The notes beneath the pieces were generated by a model that was not told the DNA's origin, made no database searches, and was given only the letters and a program-made list of their open reading frames with translations. Shown here in pieces: positions 53,151 to 61,516 of a stretch of 64,000 bases of DNA; the stretch's first letter is position 1, and every line of letters begins with the position of its first letter. Both the position numbers and the translations under genes were made by a program. Source of the DNA: Ruminiclostridium papyrosolvens C7 (lineage in GTDB: Bacteria; Bacillota; Clostridia; Acetivibrionales; DSM-1351); the NCBI RefSeq assembly GCF_000421965.1, contig NZ_ATAY01000020.1, forward strand, positions 62,001-126,000, written 5' to 3'.

Positions 53151-54605
53151 ATGAAAAAAATGAACCCAGCTTTTAGTAATTATAAATTGAGTAGTGAAAT
53201 ATTAAAAGCAATAAGCATGTTAAATTTTAAAAGTCCTACCAAGGTTCAGGAAAAGGTTATACCAGCTGTTTTAGAGCAAAAGGACATTATAGTAAAATCC
53301 CAGACAGGAAGTGGAAAGACAGCTGCATTTGCCGTTCCCATTTGTGAATTGGTAGAATGGGATGAAAATAAACCTCAGGCATTAGTTATTACACCCACAA
53401 GAGAACTTGCTATTCAGGTGAAGGAAGATATATTTAATATAGGTAGATTTAAAAGGCTTAAAGTATCAGCGATTTACGGCAAGTCCCCCTTCTATAATCA
53501 GGAAAAGGAGCTCAAACAAAAAACACATGTGGTGGTTGGTACACCGGGACGTATCATAGACCATATCGAAAGAAATACATTTGACACATCAAAAATAAAG
53601 TATCTTGTAATAGATGAAGCTGATGAAATGCTCCATATGGGATTTATTGAACAAATAGAGACTATAGTATCAAGTCTGTCAAAGGAACGTGTGACGGTGC
53701 TATTATCAGCGACAATGCCAAGAGATATAGAGACTCTATGCAACAAATACATGAAAGAGCCTATACGTGTTGAAATAGAGGAGCAAAATACAACGGCAGA
53801 AAGGGTGCATCAGGAGAGATATGACATAGACCAAGTAAATAAGATAAACCTTTTAAGGGATATAACAATAGTTGAAAACCCGGATAGCTGTATAATATTT
53901 TGTAATACAAAGCAAAAGGTGGATGAGGTATATAATAAACTTTCACTCCTTAAGTATTCTTGTGAAAAGATTCATGGCGGAATGGAGCAGCGTGACAGAT
54001 TAAGGGTAATGAATAACTTCAAGCGGGGATATTTCAGATATCTGATAGCTACAGATGTTGCAGCCAGAGGGATAGATATAGACAACATTTCACTGGTAAT
54101 TAATTATGATATTCCACAAGATGGTGAAACTTATGTACACAGAATAGGAAGAACCGGGCGAATAGGCAGGGATGGCAAAGCTATTACTTTTGTAGCAAAA
54201 GATGAAAGTAAGTATCTAAGCGATATAAATCAATACATTGGCAAAGTAATTTTATTAAAAGAAACACCGGATAAAGAAACTGTGAATAATTTAAAGCAGG
54301 AATTTTCTGAGAAAATAGTTACTGCGCCTGAAATTAAAGAAACAAAAGGCGTACACCTTAATAAAGAGATTATGAAATTACATATCAATGCAGGCAAGAA
54401 GACTAAGATGAGGCCGGTGGATATAGTAGGGACACTCTGCAATATAAAAGGTATGACAGCGGCAGATATAGGTATCATCAATATACTTGATGTTTCAACG
54501 TTTGTAGAAATACTAAACAATAAAGGTGAGCTGGTCTATAGGGAACTGCAGAAAACACCTATAAAAGGAAGACTTCGTAAGGTAAGCAAAAAGGTGGATG
54601 AATGA
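53151..54605 (+). CDS. dbpA: DEAD-box RNA helicase, DbpA/YxiN-like
   Basis: A 484-residue ATP-dependent helicase. Motifs in order: Q-motif area KVQEKVIPAVLEQ, Walker A SQTGSGKTAA, PTRELAIQ, GTPGR, DEAD, SAT, then ATDVAARGIDI and HRIGRTGR. The C-terminal ~75 residues (DIVGTLCNIKGMTAADIGII onward) resemble the DbpA RNA-binding domain, which targets 23S rRNA during 50S assembly. AAAGGAG precedes the ATG. It lies between two tRNA 3'-end fragments. Confidence 0.92.
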   Translation: MKKMNPAFSNYKLSSEILKAISMLNFKSPTKVQEKVIPAVLEQKDIIVKSQTGSGKTAAFAVPICELVEWDENKPQALVITPTRELAIQVKEDIFNIGRFKRLKVSAIYGKSPFYNQEKELKQKTHVVVGTPGRIIDHIERNTFDTSKIKYLVIDEADEMLHMGFIEQIETIVSSLSKERVTVLLSATMPRDIETLCNKYMKEPIRVEIEEQNTTAERVHQERYDIDQVNKINLLRDITIVENPDSCIIFCNTKQKVDEVYNKLSLLKYSCEKIHGGMEQRDRLRVMNNFKRGYFRYLIATDVAARGIDIDNISLVINYDIPQDGETYVHRIGRTGRIGRDGKAITFVAKDESKYLSDINQYIGKVILLKETPDKETVNNLKQEFSEKIVTAPEIKETKGVHLNKEIMKLHINAGKKTKMRPVDIVGTLCNIKGMTAADIGIINILDVSTFVEILNNKGELVYRELQKTPIKGRLRKVSKKVDE

Positions 54606-54640
54606 TAATTAAGTAGAATCAATTAGAAAAATAATAAAAA

Positions 54641-54675
54641 AAAGTAACCAAAATATTATGTTGGTTACTTTTTTT
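54641..54675. terminator. Terminator after the helicase gene
   Basis: Stem AAAGTAACCAA with TTGGTTACTTT followed by a T run, immediately before a tRNA fragment. Confidence 0.85.
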
Positions 54676-54700
54676 GTGCGGACGGTAGGACTTGAACCCA
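54675..54700 (-). pseudogene. tRNA-Leu 3'-end fragment
   Basis: Minus strand reads TGGGTTCAAGTCCTACCGTC then CGCACA, matching the 3' end of the intact tRNA-Leu(GAG) except for one T-stem base and the CCA. The other tRNA arms are absent. It is in the same orientation as the complete gene 970 bases away. Confidence 0.75.
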
Positions 54701-54772
54701 TATGTTTTTGGCAGTAATGATTGTATTGTCAAATAAACAGAGTAATATGACTATTTGAAAAATTAAGGAATG

Positions 54773-55504
54773 CTACAATCTTGCTTTCCTCAAACGCCTT
54801 CGTTCCCCAACCCAGTATAACACCACAGTTAACGCCAAAATAACCGCAGCGCCCCATATGGCTCTGACTCCGAATTCAAAAGTCAGCAGTCCTCCTAAAA
54901 AAGCACCTGAGACAAACGAAATAATAATTACGAAATAACGGATAGCACGAATGCCTGATTCAAGGTCTTTCTGAGCAACAGCAATATATGCTGCCCTGAA
55001 AGCTGAACGTAGATTTCCTGTAGACATGGTTGTACAGTACGGGGAATCAACCAGTTTTCTGAATGAGGATATTTGAACTGAAGAAACAAATGAAACTATA
55101 ACAGTTGCAAAGCTATTGTGAGCTGTATTAGTAATAAACCCTATAAAAATAAGCACAGTCATTTCAAAAAGGAGAATTGCGGGTGTCCAATGCAGTAAAA
55201 ATAATCTGGGTGAATTATTCTTTATAGCTTCAGCAACAATTACACCAAGAACAAAGGCTACAATAGGGGGGAGATGTGCAAGCGCTTGATTCCATTCTCC
55301 TTTTGATGCATAAATACCAAGAAAAACAATGTTTCCGGTTTGTGCATTTGCAAAAACGCCACCTCTGCCTATATAAGTGTATGCATCCAAAAAACCTCCT
55401 ACAATTGCTAGAAGTATCCCAAATGGAACGGATTCATATGTGGGGTGCTGTGAGTTTAACTTTTCATTATTTCTATTAATTAAGGTAAAGCTCTTATTAT
55501 TCAT
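54773..55504 (-). CDS. YoaK-type DUF1275 membrane protein
   Basis: A 243-residue protein with about six membrane segments. GGFLDAYTYIGRGGVFANAQ followed by TGNIVFLG is the signature of the DUF1275/YoaK family. A charged VGERRRLRKARL tail ends the protein. The function is unknown; a transport role is possible. The gene lies between the tRNA-Leu and its 3'-end fragment. Confidence 0.88.
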   Translation of the reverse strand: MNNKSFTLINRNNEKLNSQHPTYESVPFGILLAIVGGFLDAYTYIGRGGVFANAQTGNIVFLGIYASKGEWNQALAHLPPIVAFVLGVIVAEAIKNNSPRLFLLHWTPAILLFEMTVLIFIGFITNTAHNSFATVIVSFVSSVQISSFRKLVDSPYCTTMSTGNLRSAFRAAYIAVAQKDLESGIRAIRYFVIIISFVSGAFLGGLLTFEFGVRAIWGAAVILALTVVLYWVGERRRLRKARL

Positions 55505-55610
55505 ATAAAAAATCCTTATATAGCATAGATAAGACTATGGAGTGTTATTAACGATGATTGATAAATAAAGCTTCCTGTAATTGAATAAAATTACATTATC
55601 GCATAAAAAC

Positions 55611-55644
55611 AAGAAAGAGAAGATTAAATAATCTTCTCTTTCTT
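55611..55644. terminator. Terminator of the tRNA-Leu gene
   Basis: Long stem AAGAAAGAGAAGATT with AATCTTCTCTTTCTT immediately downstream (minus strand) of the tRNA. Confidence 0.85.
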
Positions 55645-55727
55645 TGGTGCGGACGGTGGGACTTGAACCCACACGGTCTCCCATACGCCCCTCAAACGTA
55701 CGCGTCTGCCAGTTCCGCCACGACCGC
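55645..55727 (-). tRNA. tRNA-Leu (anticodon GAG)
   Basis: An 83-nt class II-like tRNA with encoded CCA. D-arm GCGG..CGC, anticodon arm TACGT-TTGAGGG-GCGTA (anticodon GAG, reads CUC/CUU), short variable arm, T-arm GTGGG-TTCAAGT-CCCAC. The acceptor stem GCGGTCG with CGTCCGC has one T-T mismatch at the fifth pair. An apparent ORF across it (55535-55729) is false. Confidence 0.95.
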
Positions 55728-55951
55728 ATCTATTAATTTTCTGTGTTCTCGCTGCTGCATTCCGCATCAGCAAGTATGATTATACTAGCTACTATTAAGG
55801 TTGTCAATACAATATTCTAAAAAAAATTATTAAAATATATTACCATAACATAATGTAAATAAATTATTTATTTTACGCAAAATGTGTTGAAGTGAAATGC
55901 TACGACTGGTACAATACTATTTAATGACACAAATAAAAAGGAGAGTTATAC

Positions 55952-56839
55952 GTGGGTTTATTTAGTGCAAATTACAATAAGCCGGGACCTGGGGTTGATA
56001 AAGATGCACCTCCCAAACCGCGATTTTTTATATTTTTTGAGGTATTAAAAAGGAAATTTTGGCATCTTATAAAGATTAATTTTTTGTACGTACTTTGCAA
56101 TATACCAGCTTTGCTGTTGGCATTGCTTGTTTCCACCGTTTATCTACAGAAAATCAATATAGATAATGTATTAAGCGATTTTTATATCAGGGTGTTTCTT
56201 GCAGTCATTATGATTTTTTTGTCAGTGGTAACGATTGGACCCGTACAAGCAGGTTTCACTTATATTATGAGGAATTATTCCAGAGAAGAACATGCATTTA
56301 TATGGTGGGATTTTAAGGATAATTTCATCAAGAACTTTAAACAAGGTATGATAATAACTGGTATTGATTTTGTTGTCATGTATATTTTGGGTATAGCATT
56401 GAATTTCTATCTTAGTCACCAAGGAATACTTTCAACAGCAGCATCAGCCTTTGTATTTCTATCAATAATTGTGTATTGCATTATGCATTTATATTTATAC
56501 CCAATGTTGGTAACAGTAAAATTAAGTATAAAAAATCTTTACAAGAATGCATTTATATTTTCACTTTTAAAGCTATTGCCAAACATACTGTTTTTAATTT
56601 TAAACATTTTGATAGCGTATGCAACTTTCTATAACCCTATCATTGGAATAGTTTTATATTTACTCATTACTCCTAGCTTCATTGGGCTTATGAATAATTT
56701 CTTTGTTAATCCTACTATAAAGAAATATGTCGTAGAACCTATGCAACCTACATTAGAAGATGATGAAGACGAAGAGGATTCCGATAATGATAGCGATGAA
56801 GGTTTTTATAAAAAAGAACTGCCTGAAGGAAAAGAATAA
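55952..56839 (+). CDS. YesL-like DUF624 membrane protein
   Basis: A 295-residue protein, GTG start behind AAAGGAGAG. N-terminal GVDKDAPPKPRFFIFFEVLKRKFWHLIKINF-type segment (partly NPP-like in YesL) and about five membrane helices fit DUF624. A very acidic C-terminal tail (DDEDEEDSDNDSDEG, about 272-286) is unusual. YesL homologues accompany sugar uptake loci but have no proven role. Confidence 0.75.
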   Translation: MGLFSANYNKPGPGVDKDAPPKPRFFIFFEVLKRKFWHLIKINFLYVLCNIPALLLALLVSTVYLQKINIDNVLSDFYIRVFLAVIMIFLSVVTIGPVQAGFTYIMRNYSREEHAFIWWDFKDNFIKNFKQGMIITGIDFVVMYILGIALNFYLSHQGILSTAASAFVFLSIIVYCIMHLYLYPMLVTVKLSIKNLYKNAFIFSLLKLLPNILFLILNILIAYATFYNPIIGIVLYLLITPSFIGLMNNFFVNPTIKKYVVEPMQPTLEDDEDEEDSDNDSDEGFYKKELPEGKE

Positions 56840-56857
56840 AATAATAAAATAATTGAA

Positions 56858-56896
56858 AAAGAACATGATGCGAAATTTTGCATCATGTTCTTTTTT
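56858..56896 (+). terminator. Terminator after the YesL-like gene
   Basis: Stem AAAGAACATGATGC with GCATCATGTTCTTT, loop GAAATTTT, followed by T. Confidence 0.9.
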
Positions 56897-56986
56897 ATTT
56901 AATTAAAATAAAAACCGATAAAAAGGTAAACATAAATAAATGAAAATGCAATCTTTTTGAAAATAAATAGTTAAAAGAGAGAATAT

Positions 56987-57457
56987 ATGTTTAAGGAAAT
57001 AGTGATATTAGTTGCTGCTTTTATATTAATGATTATAACGTTAATAGTCTTTGTCCCCAAAGACAAAATAAGGCATGCTCAGGTTATATTCTTTTTTAAA
57101 CAGTTTATTACTTGGATTTTTGGACTAATAACGGTTGAAATGAGACTTATAGAGTATCCTGTAAGATTATTTTCCTATGCAACCAGAACAAGTTTTTCAT
57201 TTGAATATTTAATATACCCGTCAATCTGTGTTATTTTCAATTTACATTACCCAAAAGACAGCAGTAAGAAAAAGCAGTTTTTATACTTTTCTTATTACTG
57301 TACAGGAATGACAATTTTTGAGGCATTATGTGAGACATACACTGACCTGATTGAATATATCCACTGGACTTGGTACTGTTCATGGATTACATTATATTTA
57401 ACACTTTATCTTTCCAGAAAGTACTACCTTTGGTTTTTTAAAAGCAAAACACCTTGA
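56987..57457 (+). CDS. CBO0543-family multipass membrane protein
   Basis: A 156-residue protein with four to five hydrophobic segments (IVILVAAFILMIITLIVFV at the start; a WTWYCSWITLYLTLYLS helix at the end). Length and aromatic-rich helices (TDLIEYIHWTWY) match the CBO0543 family of Bacillota, whose function is unknown. It has its own terminator, so it is a single-gene unit. Confidence 0.7.
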   Translation: MFKEIVILVAAFILMIITLIVFVPKDKIRHAQVIFFFKQFITWIFGLITVEMRLIEYPVRLFSYATRTSFSFEYLIYPSICVIFNLHYPKDSSKKKQFLYFSYYCTGMTIFEALCETYTDLIEYIHWTWYCSWITLYLTLYLSRKYYLWFFKSKTP

Positions 57458-57518
57458 CTTTTTGAAGGAAATATTGCATAATAGCTAAGTCAATTAAATA
57501 TTTTTTGAAATGAAAACG

Positions 57519-57586
57519 ACACATGTGGTGCTTTGCACGTAAATCTGATTACGGTACAAAGTGTTGCAATGTGTTTTTTTATTGTC
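57519..57586 (+). terminator. Terminator after the CBO0543-type gene
   Basis: Arms ACACATGTGGTGCTTTG and CAAAGTGTTGCAATGTGT form a long imperfect stem followed by seven T. Confidence 0.8.
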
Positions 57587-57618
57587 AAAATTTATAATAA
57601 TCAGGAAAGGGAGTTTTT

Positions 57619-58137
57619 ATGCCAACAACAAAGTTTCAAAGAGTAGTTTTTGCATTTTTAACCGTTATAATCACGGTTCACTTATTCGTATTTTATAATC
57701 TTGCCATCGAGATGGGGGGAATGTCTAATCAGGTATTTATAGCATCTCGAAAAGTAGTTGGAATTGAGTTTTTGTTTGCTTTTTTACTCGAAATATTTAT
57801 TGTCGGACCACTTGCGGAAAAAATGGCTTTTCGGATTATAAATCCGAGAGATGAAAAACCATATATTATAACAACTGCTATAATATGTTCAACGGTAGTA
57901 CTTATGTGTCCAATGATGAGTTTTATAGCTACAATCTTATATAACGGAATAAGTACAGAGTTTCTTGCTCAGTGGATGCAGAAAATTGTATTTAATTTCC
58001 CGTTTGCACTGTTAACTCAGTTGTTTTTCATACAGCCTTTTGTTAGATTCCTTTTTGGTGCAATATTTAGAGGAAAGGCAAAGAATGAAATAGAGGCTGA
58101 TGTAGAATCTTCCGAATTAAATTTGGAATCAAATTAA
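57619..58137 (+). CDS. DUF2798 membrane protein
   Basis: A 172-residue protein behind AAAGGGAG. Four membrane helices occur in two similar halves: FQRVVFAFLTVIITVHLFVF with LFAFLLEIFIVGPLAEKMAF (each 20 residues or fewer) and a second pair ending FALLTQLFFIQPFVRFLF. This fits a duplicated DUF2798. The role is unknown. Confidence 0.78.
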   Translation: MPTTKFQRVVFAFLTVIITVHLFVFYNLAIEMGGMSNQVFIASRKVVGIEFLFAFLLEIFIVGPLAEKMAFRIINPRDEKPYIITTAIICSTVVLMCPMMSFIATILYNGISTEFLAQWMQKIVFNFPFALLTQLFFIQPFVRFLFGAIFRGKAKNEIEADVESSELNLESN

Positions 58138-58174
58138 CAAGAAATTAACGATTTCAAAATACTAAATTAATACG

Positions 58175-58245
58175 ATGGATGTAAAATAATTACAAACCTT
58201 ATTCATAGGGTACATCCTTTTAACAGCTCCGTGCATAACGGAGCT
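58175..58245 (+). terminator. Two hairpins after the DUF2798 gene
   Basis: GGATGTA pairs with TACATCC (followed by TTTT); a second hairpin AGCTCCGT with ACGGAGCT lies immediately downstream. The first could end the upstream transcript. The second lies in the leader of the next gene. Confidence 0.5.
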
Positions 58246-58286
58246 TAATTATTATTAATTTAGAAAGACAACAGGAGGGTTGCTGT

Positions 58287-58502
58287 ATGGCTTGGAGTAC
58301 ATGTCCTAAATGTAATAATCATAATTTTGAGGTCGTTGAAAAATCTTTGGCAGGAACCAAATTAAATTTGTCATTTGTTCAGTGCCTGGTATGTGGTACT
58401 GTTGTTGGAGTAACAGATAGTAATAATTTTGATAACCGGCTTAATGAGTTGGAAAACAAGTTGAGTAGCTTATCCGCTAAAATGAGTAGTTTAAGAAGCT
58501 AA
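58287..58502 (+). CDS. Small zinc-ribbon protein with coiled-coil tail
   Basis: A 71-residue protein behind AGGAGGG. CPKC and CLVC pairs make a likely zinc ribbon in the first ~35 residues. The last ~25 (DNRLNELENKLSSLSAKMSS) form a short leucine heptad coil, suggesting it self-associates. I do not recognise the family. It ends just before a terminator. Confidence 0.72.
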   Translation: MAWSTCPKCNNHNFEVVEKSLAGTKLNLSFVQCLVCGTVVGVTDSNNFDNRLNELENKLSSLSAKMSSLRS

Positions 58503-58512
58503 AGTACGGTCA

Positions 58513-58555
58513 AGAGGGGTCTTGTCAGTCCTACATATGGATGACAGACCCCTTT
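58513..58555 (+). terminator. Terminator after the zinc-ribbon gene
   Basis: Arms AGGGGTCTTGTCAGTCC and GGATGACAGACCCCT form a long stem followed by T. Confidence 0.85.
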
Positions 58556-58786
58556 AATACTATATTTTCCGTATTTCCCCTGCATTGATTTTAAATGTAA
58601 GTAATGGTAAAATAAAGACAAGTTAATTTATCTATAATCTAACCTATAACATTTCCGTAATACACGTCAAAGAGCGCTTAAAAAATCACTGTTAACATTT
58701 ACAAAGATTTATGGATTACAAAATTAGTAATATATTTTAGATTGATAGTACTAAAATATCAAAAATAATTTTTGGGAGGATTTTGT

Positions 58787-59779
58787 ATGAAAAGGAAAAT
58801 CTACTTATTATTAGTATTAATGCTAATTCTCAGTGCATTTAGCTTTAGTACTATTCAAGCAGCTACGGTTTACGGGGACGTTGACTCCAGTGGTACTGTG
58901 GACTCTCTGGACTTTGCAGCAATGAAATCGCATTTGCTTGGGATTAAAAGCATTACAAACATTACGGCTGCGGATGTAGACGGTGATGGCAGTATTACAG
59001 CTCTTGACATTGCTTTATTCAAAAAATATCTGTTGGGACAGATATCCAAATTTCCGGTTGATTCAGTAGCTCAGCCGAAATTCCACTGCTTCTTATTGTT
59101 AGGTCAGTCAAATATGGAGGGATATCCCAAGGCACTGGATTCTGATAAAGTAGAAGATCCACGGGTACTTGTATTAGGATATGATAATAACCCTGCTCTC
59201 GGAAGAGTTACAGATCAATGGGACATAGCATGTCCGCCGCTGCATTCTACTTATCAAGGTGCAATTGGACCTGGTGACTGGTTTGCAAAAACTATTGTAC
59301 AAAAAATACCTGCCGGTGATACGATAGGCTTGATACCTTGTGCTATTAACGGCGAGAGGATCGAGACTTTTCTAAAGTCAGGCGGAAGTAAATATAATTG
59401 GATTGTTAACCGTGCAAAACTCGCCCAGCAAAAGGGAGGAGTAATTGAAGGTATTCTTTTCCATCAGGGTGAATCGAACAATGGGGACACTACTTGGCCA
59501 GGTAAAGTAAATACATTGGTAGAAGACCTCAAAAAAGATCTTAATCTGGGCGATATTCCTTTTATTGCTGGAGAATTGCTTTACAGCGGCAGCTGTGCAG
59601 GACATAATACATTGGTAAATAAACTGCCTTCTATTGTAAAGAATTGTTCTGTAGTATCTGCAAGCGGATTGGTGGTTGATCCTTCGGATACACAGTGGAA
59701 GCTTCATTTTGGTCATGATTCACAAGTAACACTGGGTAAGAGATATGCTGAAAAGATGATTCAAGCCCTCGGCTGGTAA
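58787..59779 (+). CDS. Cellulosomal esterase: N-terminal dockerin, sialate-O-acetylesterase-like domain
   Basis: A 330-residue secreted protein. ATG 58787 with GGGAGG (58773-58778) replaces a TTG at 58772. After the signal peptide (about 1-24) comes a type I dockerin, unusually at the N-terminus (GDVDSSGTVDSLDF and DVDGDGSITALDI repeats). The rest is an SGNH-fold acetylesterase of the DUF303/CE6-like type: LLLGQSNMEGY, CAINGERIETF, FHQGESN, and a final HFGHDSQVTLGK. It probably removes acetyl groups from xylan. First of three secreted enzyme genes in a row. Confidence 0.88.
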   Translation: MKRKIYLLLVLMLILSAFSFSTIQAATVYGDVDSSGTVDSLDFAAMKSHLLGIKSITNITAADVDGDGSITALDIALFKKYLLGQISKFPVDSVAQPKFHCFLLLGQSNMEGYPKALDSDKVEDPRVLVLGYDNNPALGRVTDQWDIACPPLHSTYQGAIGPGDWFAKTIVQKIPAGDTIGLIPCAINGERIETFLKSGGSKYNWIVNRAKLAQQKGGVIEGILFHQGESNNGDTTWPGKVNTLVEDLKKDLNLGDIPFIAGELLYSGSCAGHNTLVNKLPSIVKNCSVVSASGLVVDPSDTQWKLHFGHDSQVTLGKRYAEKMIQALGW

Positions 59780-59944
59780 TTTTTTTATAGTGGTAAATTT
59801 GTAAAGGTTTATTTAGTACTATCAATCTGAATAAAATATTTTTATTATCAAGTGGTTGGTTGACTGTAAATATTGGTAATTGATATAATGAATTGGCTTG
59901 TAGACTTGGATTATATTTATAATATAAAAGGAGATGGTACATAG

Positions 59945-61399
59945 TTGTTAAAGGTAATAAACAGAATTATTTCGTTTATTATATCTTTCACATTAATGCT
60001 TATGTTGATACCTAATAATTACACTACCTCAGCCGCACCAATGGACAGACAACTGGCAGTCGATGCACTGGCATACGGGGACTGCAATAATGACCGAAAT
60101 ATAGATGCTCTGGATTTAGCATTGTTAAAGCAAAATATAATGAATCAGGGTGACAAATATTATAACAATATGGACTTAAACCAGGATAATGCAATAGATG
60201 CAATTGATTATTCAATAATGAAACAGTACTTATTAGGAAAGGTTAGCAATTTACCTTACGACCCATCACAACCGGCAACTAAATGGGTTGGTACATGGAC
60301 AGCAGCACAGCAATTGACTGAACCTGCCAATATGCCTCCAAGTCCGGGATTAACTAATAATACACTTCGTCAGATAGTACATGTATCAATCGGTGGGAAT
60401 CAATTGAGAATGAAATTTTCCAATCAATACGGGAGTACACCTGTTACCATGAACTCTGTTCATTTAGCCGTTTCAACAGGTGGAAGCTCAATTCAGGACG
60501 GTACTGACAAGGCAGTGACTTTCGAAGGAAAGGAAACAGTAACAATTCCAGCCGGAAAAACCGTTACTTCAGATATTGTTAATTTTATTTTACCTAAGCT
60601 TGAAAACATTGCCGTTACCATATACTTCGGCAGTATACCTTCAGAATTAACAGGCCATCCGGGCTCCAGGACAATATCTTATATTCAGACCGGAAATAGT
60701 GTTAATAGTTTGAGTATGCCTCGGGCAGTTACTACCGAACACTGGTATATTATAGCCGGAATAGATGTACTTACCGATGACTCATGTAAAGGAATAGTTG
60801 CTTTGGGCGATTCTATTACTGACGGCAGGGGCTCCACCACAAACGCAAACAACAGGTGGACAGATAACCTTTCACGTCGTTTACGAGACAATCCTTCTAC
60901 GTCAAATATTTCGGTACTTAACCAGGGAATAGGTGGAAATACTGTGCTTTCAGGAGGTTTGGGGCCAACTGCACTTTCCAGATTCCAGCGTGATGTACTG
61001 GAACAAAGCGGCGTGCGATATCTCATAGTATTTGAAGGGGTTAACGATATAGGGCCAAGTTCTTCTATATCAGTAGCAACAAACCTAATAAATGCATACA
61101 AAGAATTCATAAGCAAGGCGCATTCTAAAAATATTCTTGTATATGGAGCTACAATTACACCCTTTGGTGGCTCACAATATGATAGCAATACACATGAACA
61201 GGCAAGACAGACAGTAAATAGCTGGATAAGAACAAGCGGTCAATTTGATGCAGTAATAGATTTGGATGCTGCAGTTAAAAATCCAAACGATCCAACCAAG
61301 CTGCTAAGCCCATATGACAGCGGAGACCATTTGCATCTTAGTCCGGCTGGATATGAAAAAATAGCAGAGGCTATAGACATTAACCTTTTTACAAAATAA
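59945..61399 (+). CDS. Cellulosomal SGNH/GDSL esterase with N-terminal dockerin
   Basis: A 484-residue secreted protein. A stop just upstream leaves TTG 59945 (behind AAAAGGAG) as the likely start. Signal peptide (about 1-31), then a type I dockerin (GDCNNDRNIDALDL and MDLNQDNAIDAIDY). A beta-sandwich region (GTWTAAQQLTEPAN, LRMKFSNQYG) leads to an SGNH hydrolase: ALGDSITDG, GIGGNTVL, FEGVNDIG and DHLHLSPAGYEKIA. Probably deacetylates plant cell-wall polymers. The dockerin is again at the N-terminus. Confidence 0.9.
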   Translation: MLKVINRIISFIISFTLMLMLIPNNYTTSAAPMDRQLAVDALAYGDCNNDRNIDALDLALLKQNIMNQGDKYYNNMDLNQDNAIDAIDYSIMKQYLLGKVSNLPYDPSQPATKWVGTWTAAQQLTEPANMPPSPGLTNNTLRQIVHVSIGGNQLRMKFSNQYGSTPVTMNSVHLAVSTGGSSIQDGTDKAVTFEGKETVTIPAGKTVTSDIVNFILPKLENIAVTIYFGSIPSELTGHPGSRTISYIQTGNSVNSLSMPRAVTTEHWYIIAGIDVLTDDSCKGIVALGDSITDGRGSTTNANNRWTDNLSRRLRDNPSTSNISVLNQGIGGNTVLSGGLGPTALSRFQRDVLEQSGVRYLIVFEGVNDIGPSSSISVATNLINAYKEFISKAHSKNILVYGATITPFGGSQYDSNTHEQARQTVNSWIRTSGQFDAVIDLDAAVKNPNDPTKLLSPYDSGDHLHLSPAGYEKIAEAIDINLFTK

Positions 61400-61516
61400 C
61401 TTCTTTGTATTTCAGAAATGAAAAATACTCCTCTGTGGTTAAATGCTAATTATTTACAATAATAACAAACATATGTATATTATTAGTATATAGACTTATT
61501 ATTAAGGAGGGGGAAA

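Noticed and set aside
55535-55729. 64-codon ORF on the minus strand
   Set aside because: It is the tRNA-Leu gene and its terminator read as protein (MRSWRNWQTRTFEGR is the usual false translation of a tRNA-Leu).
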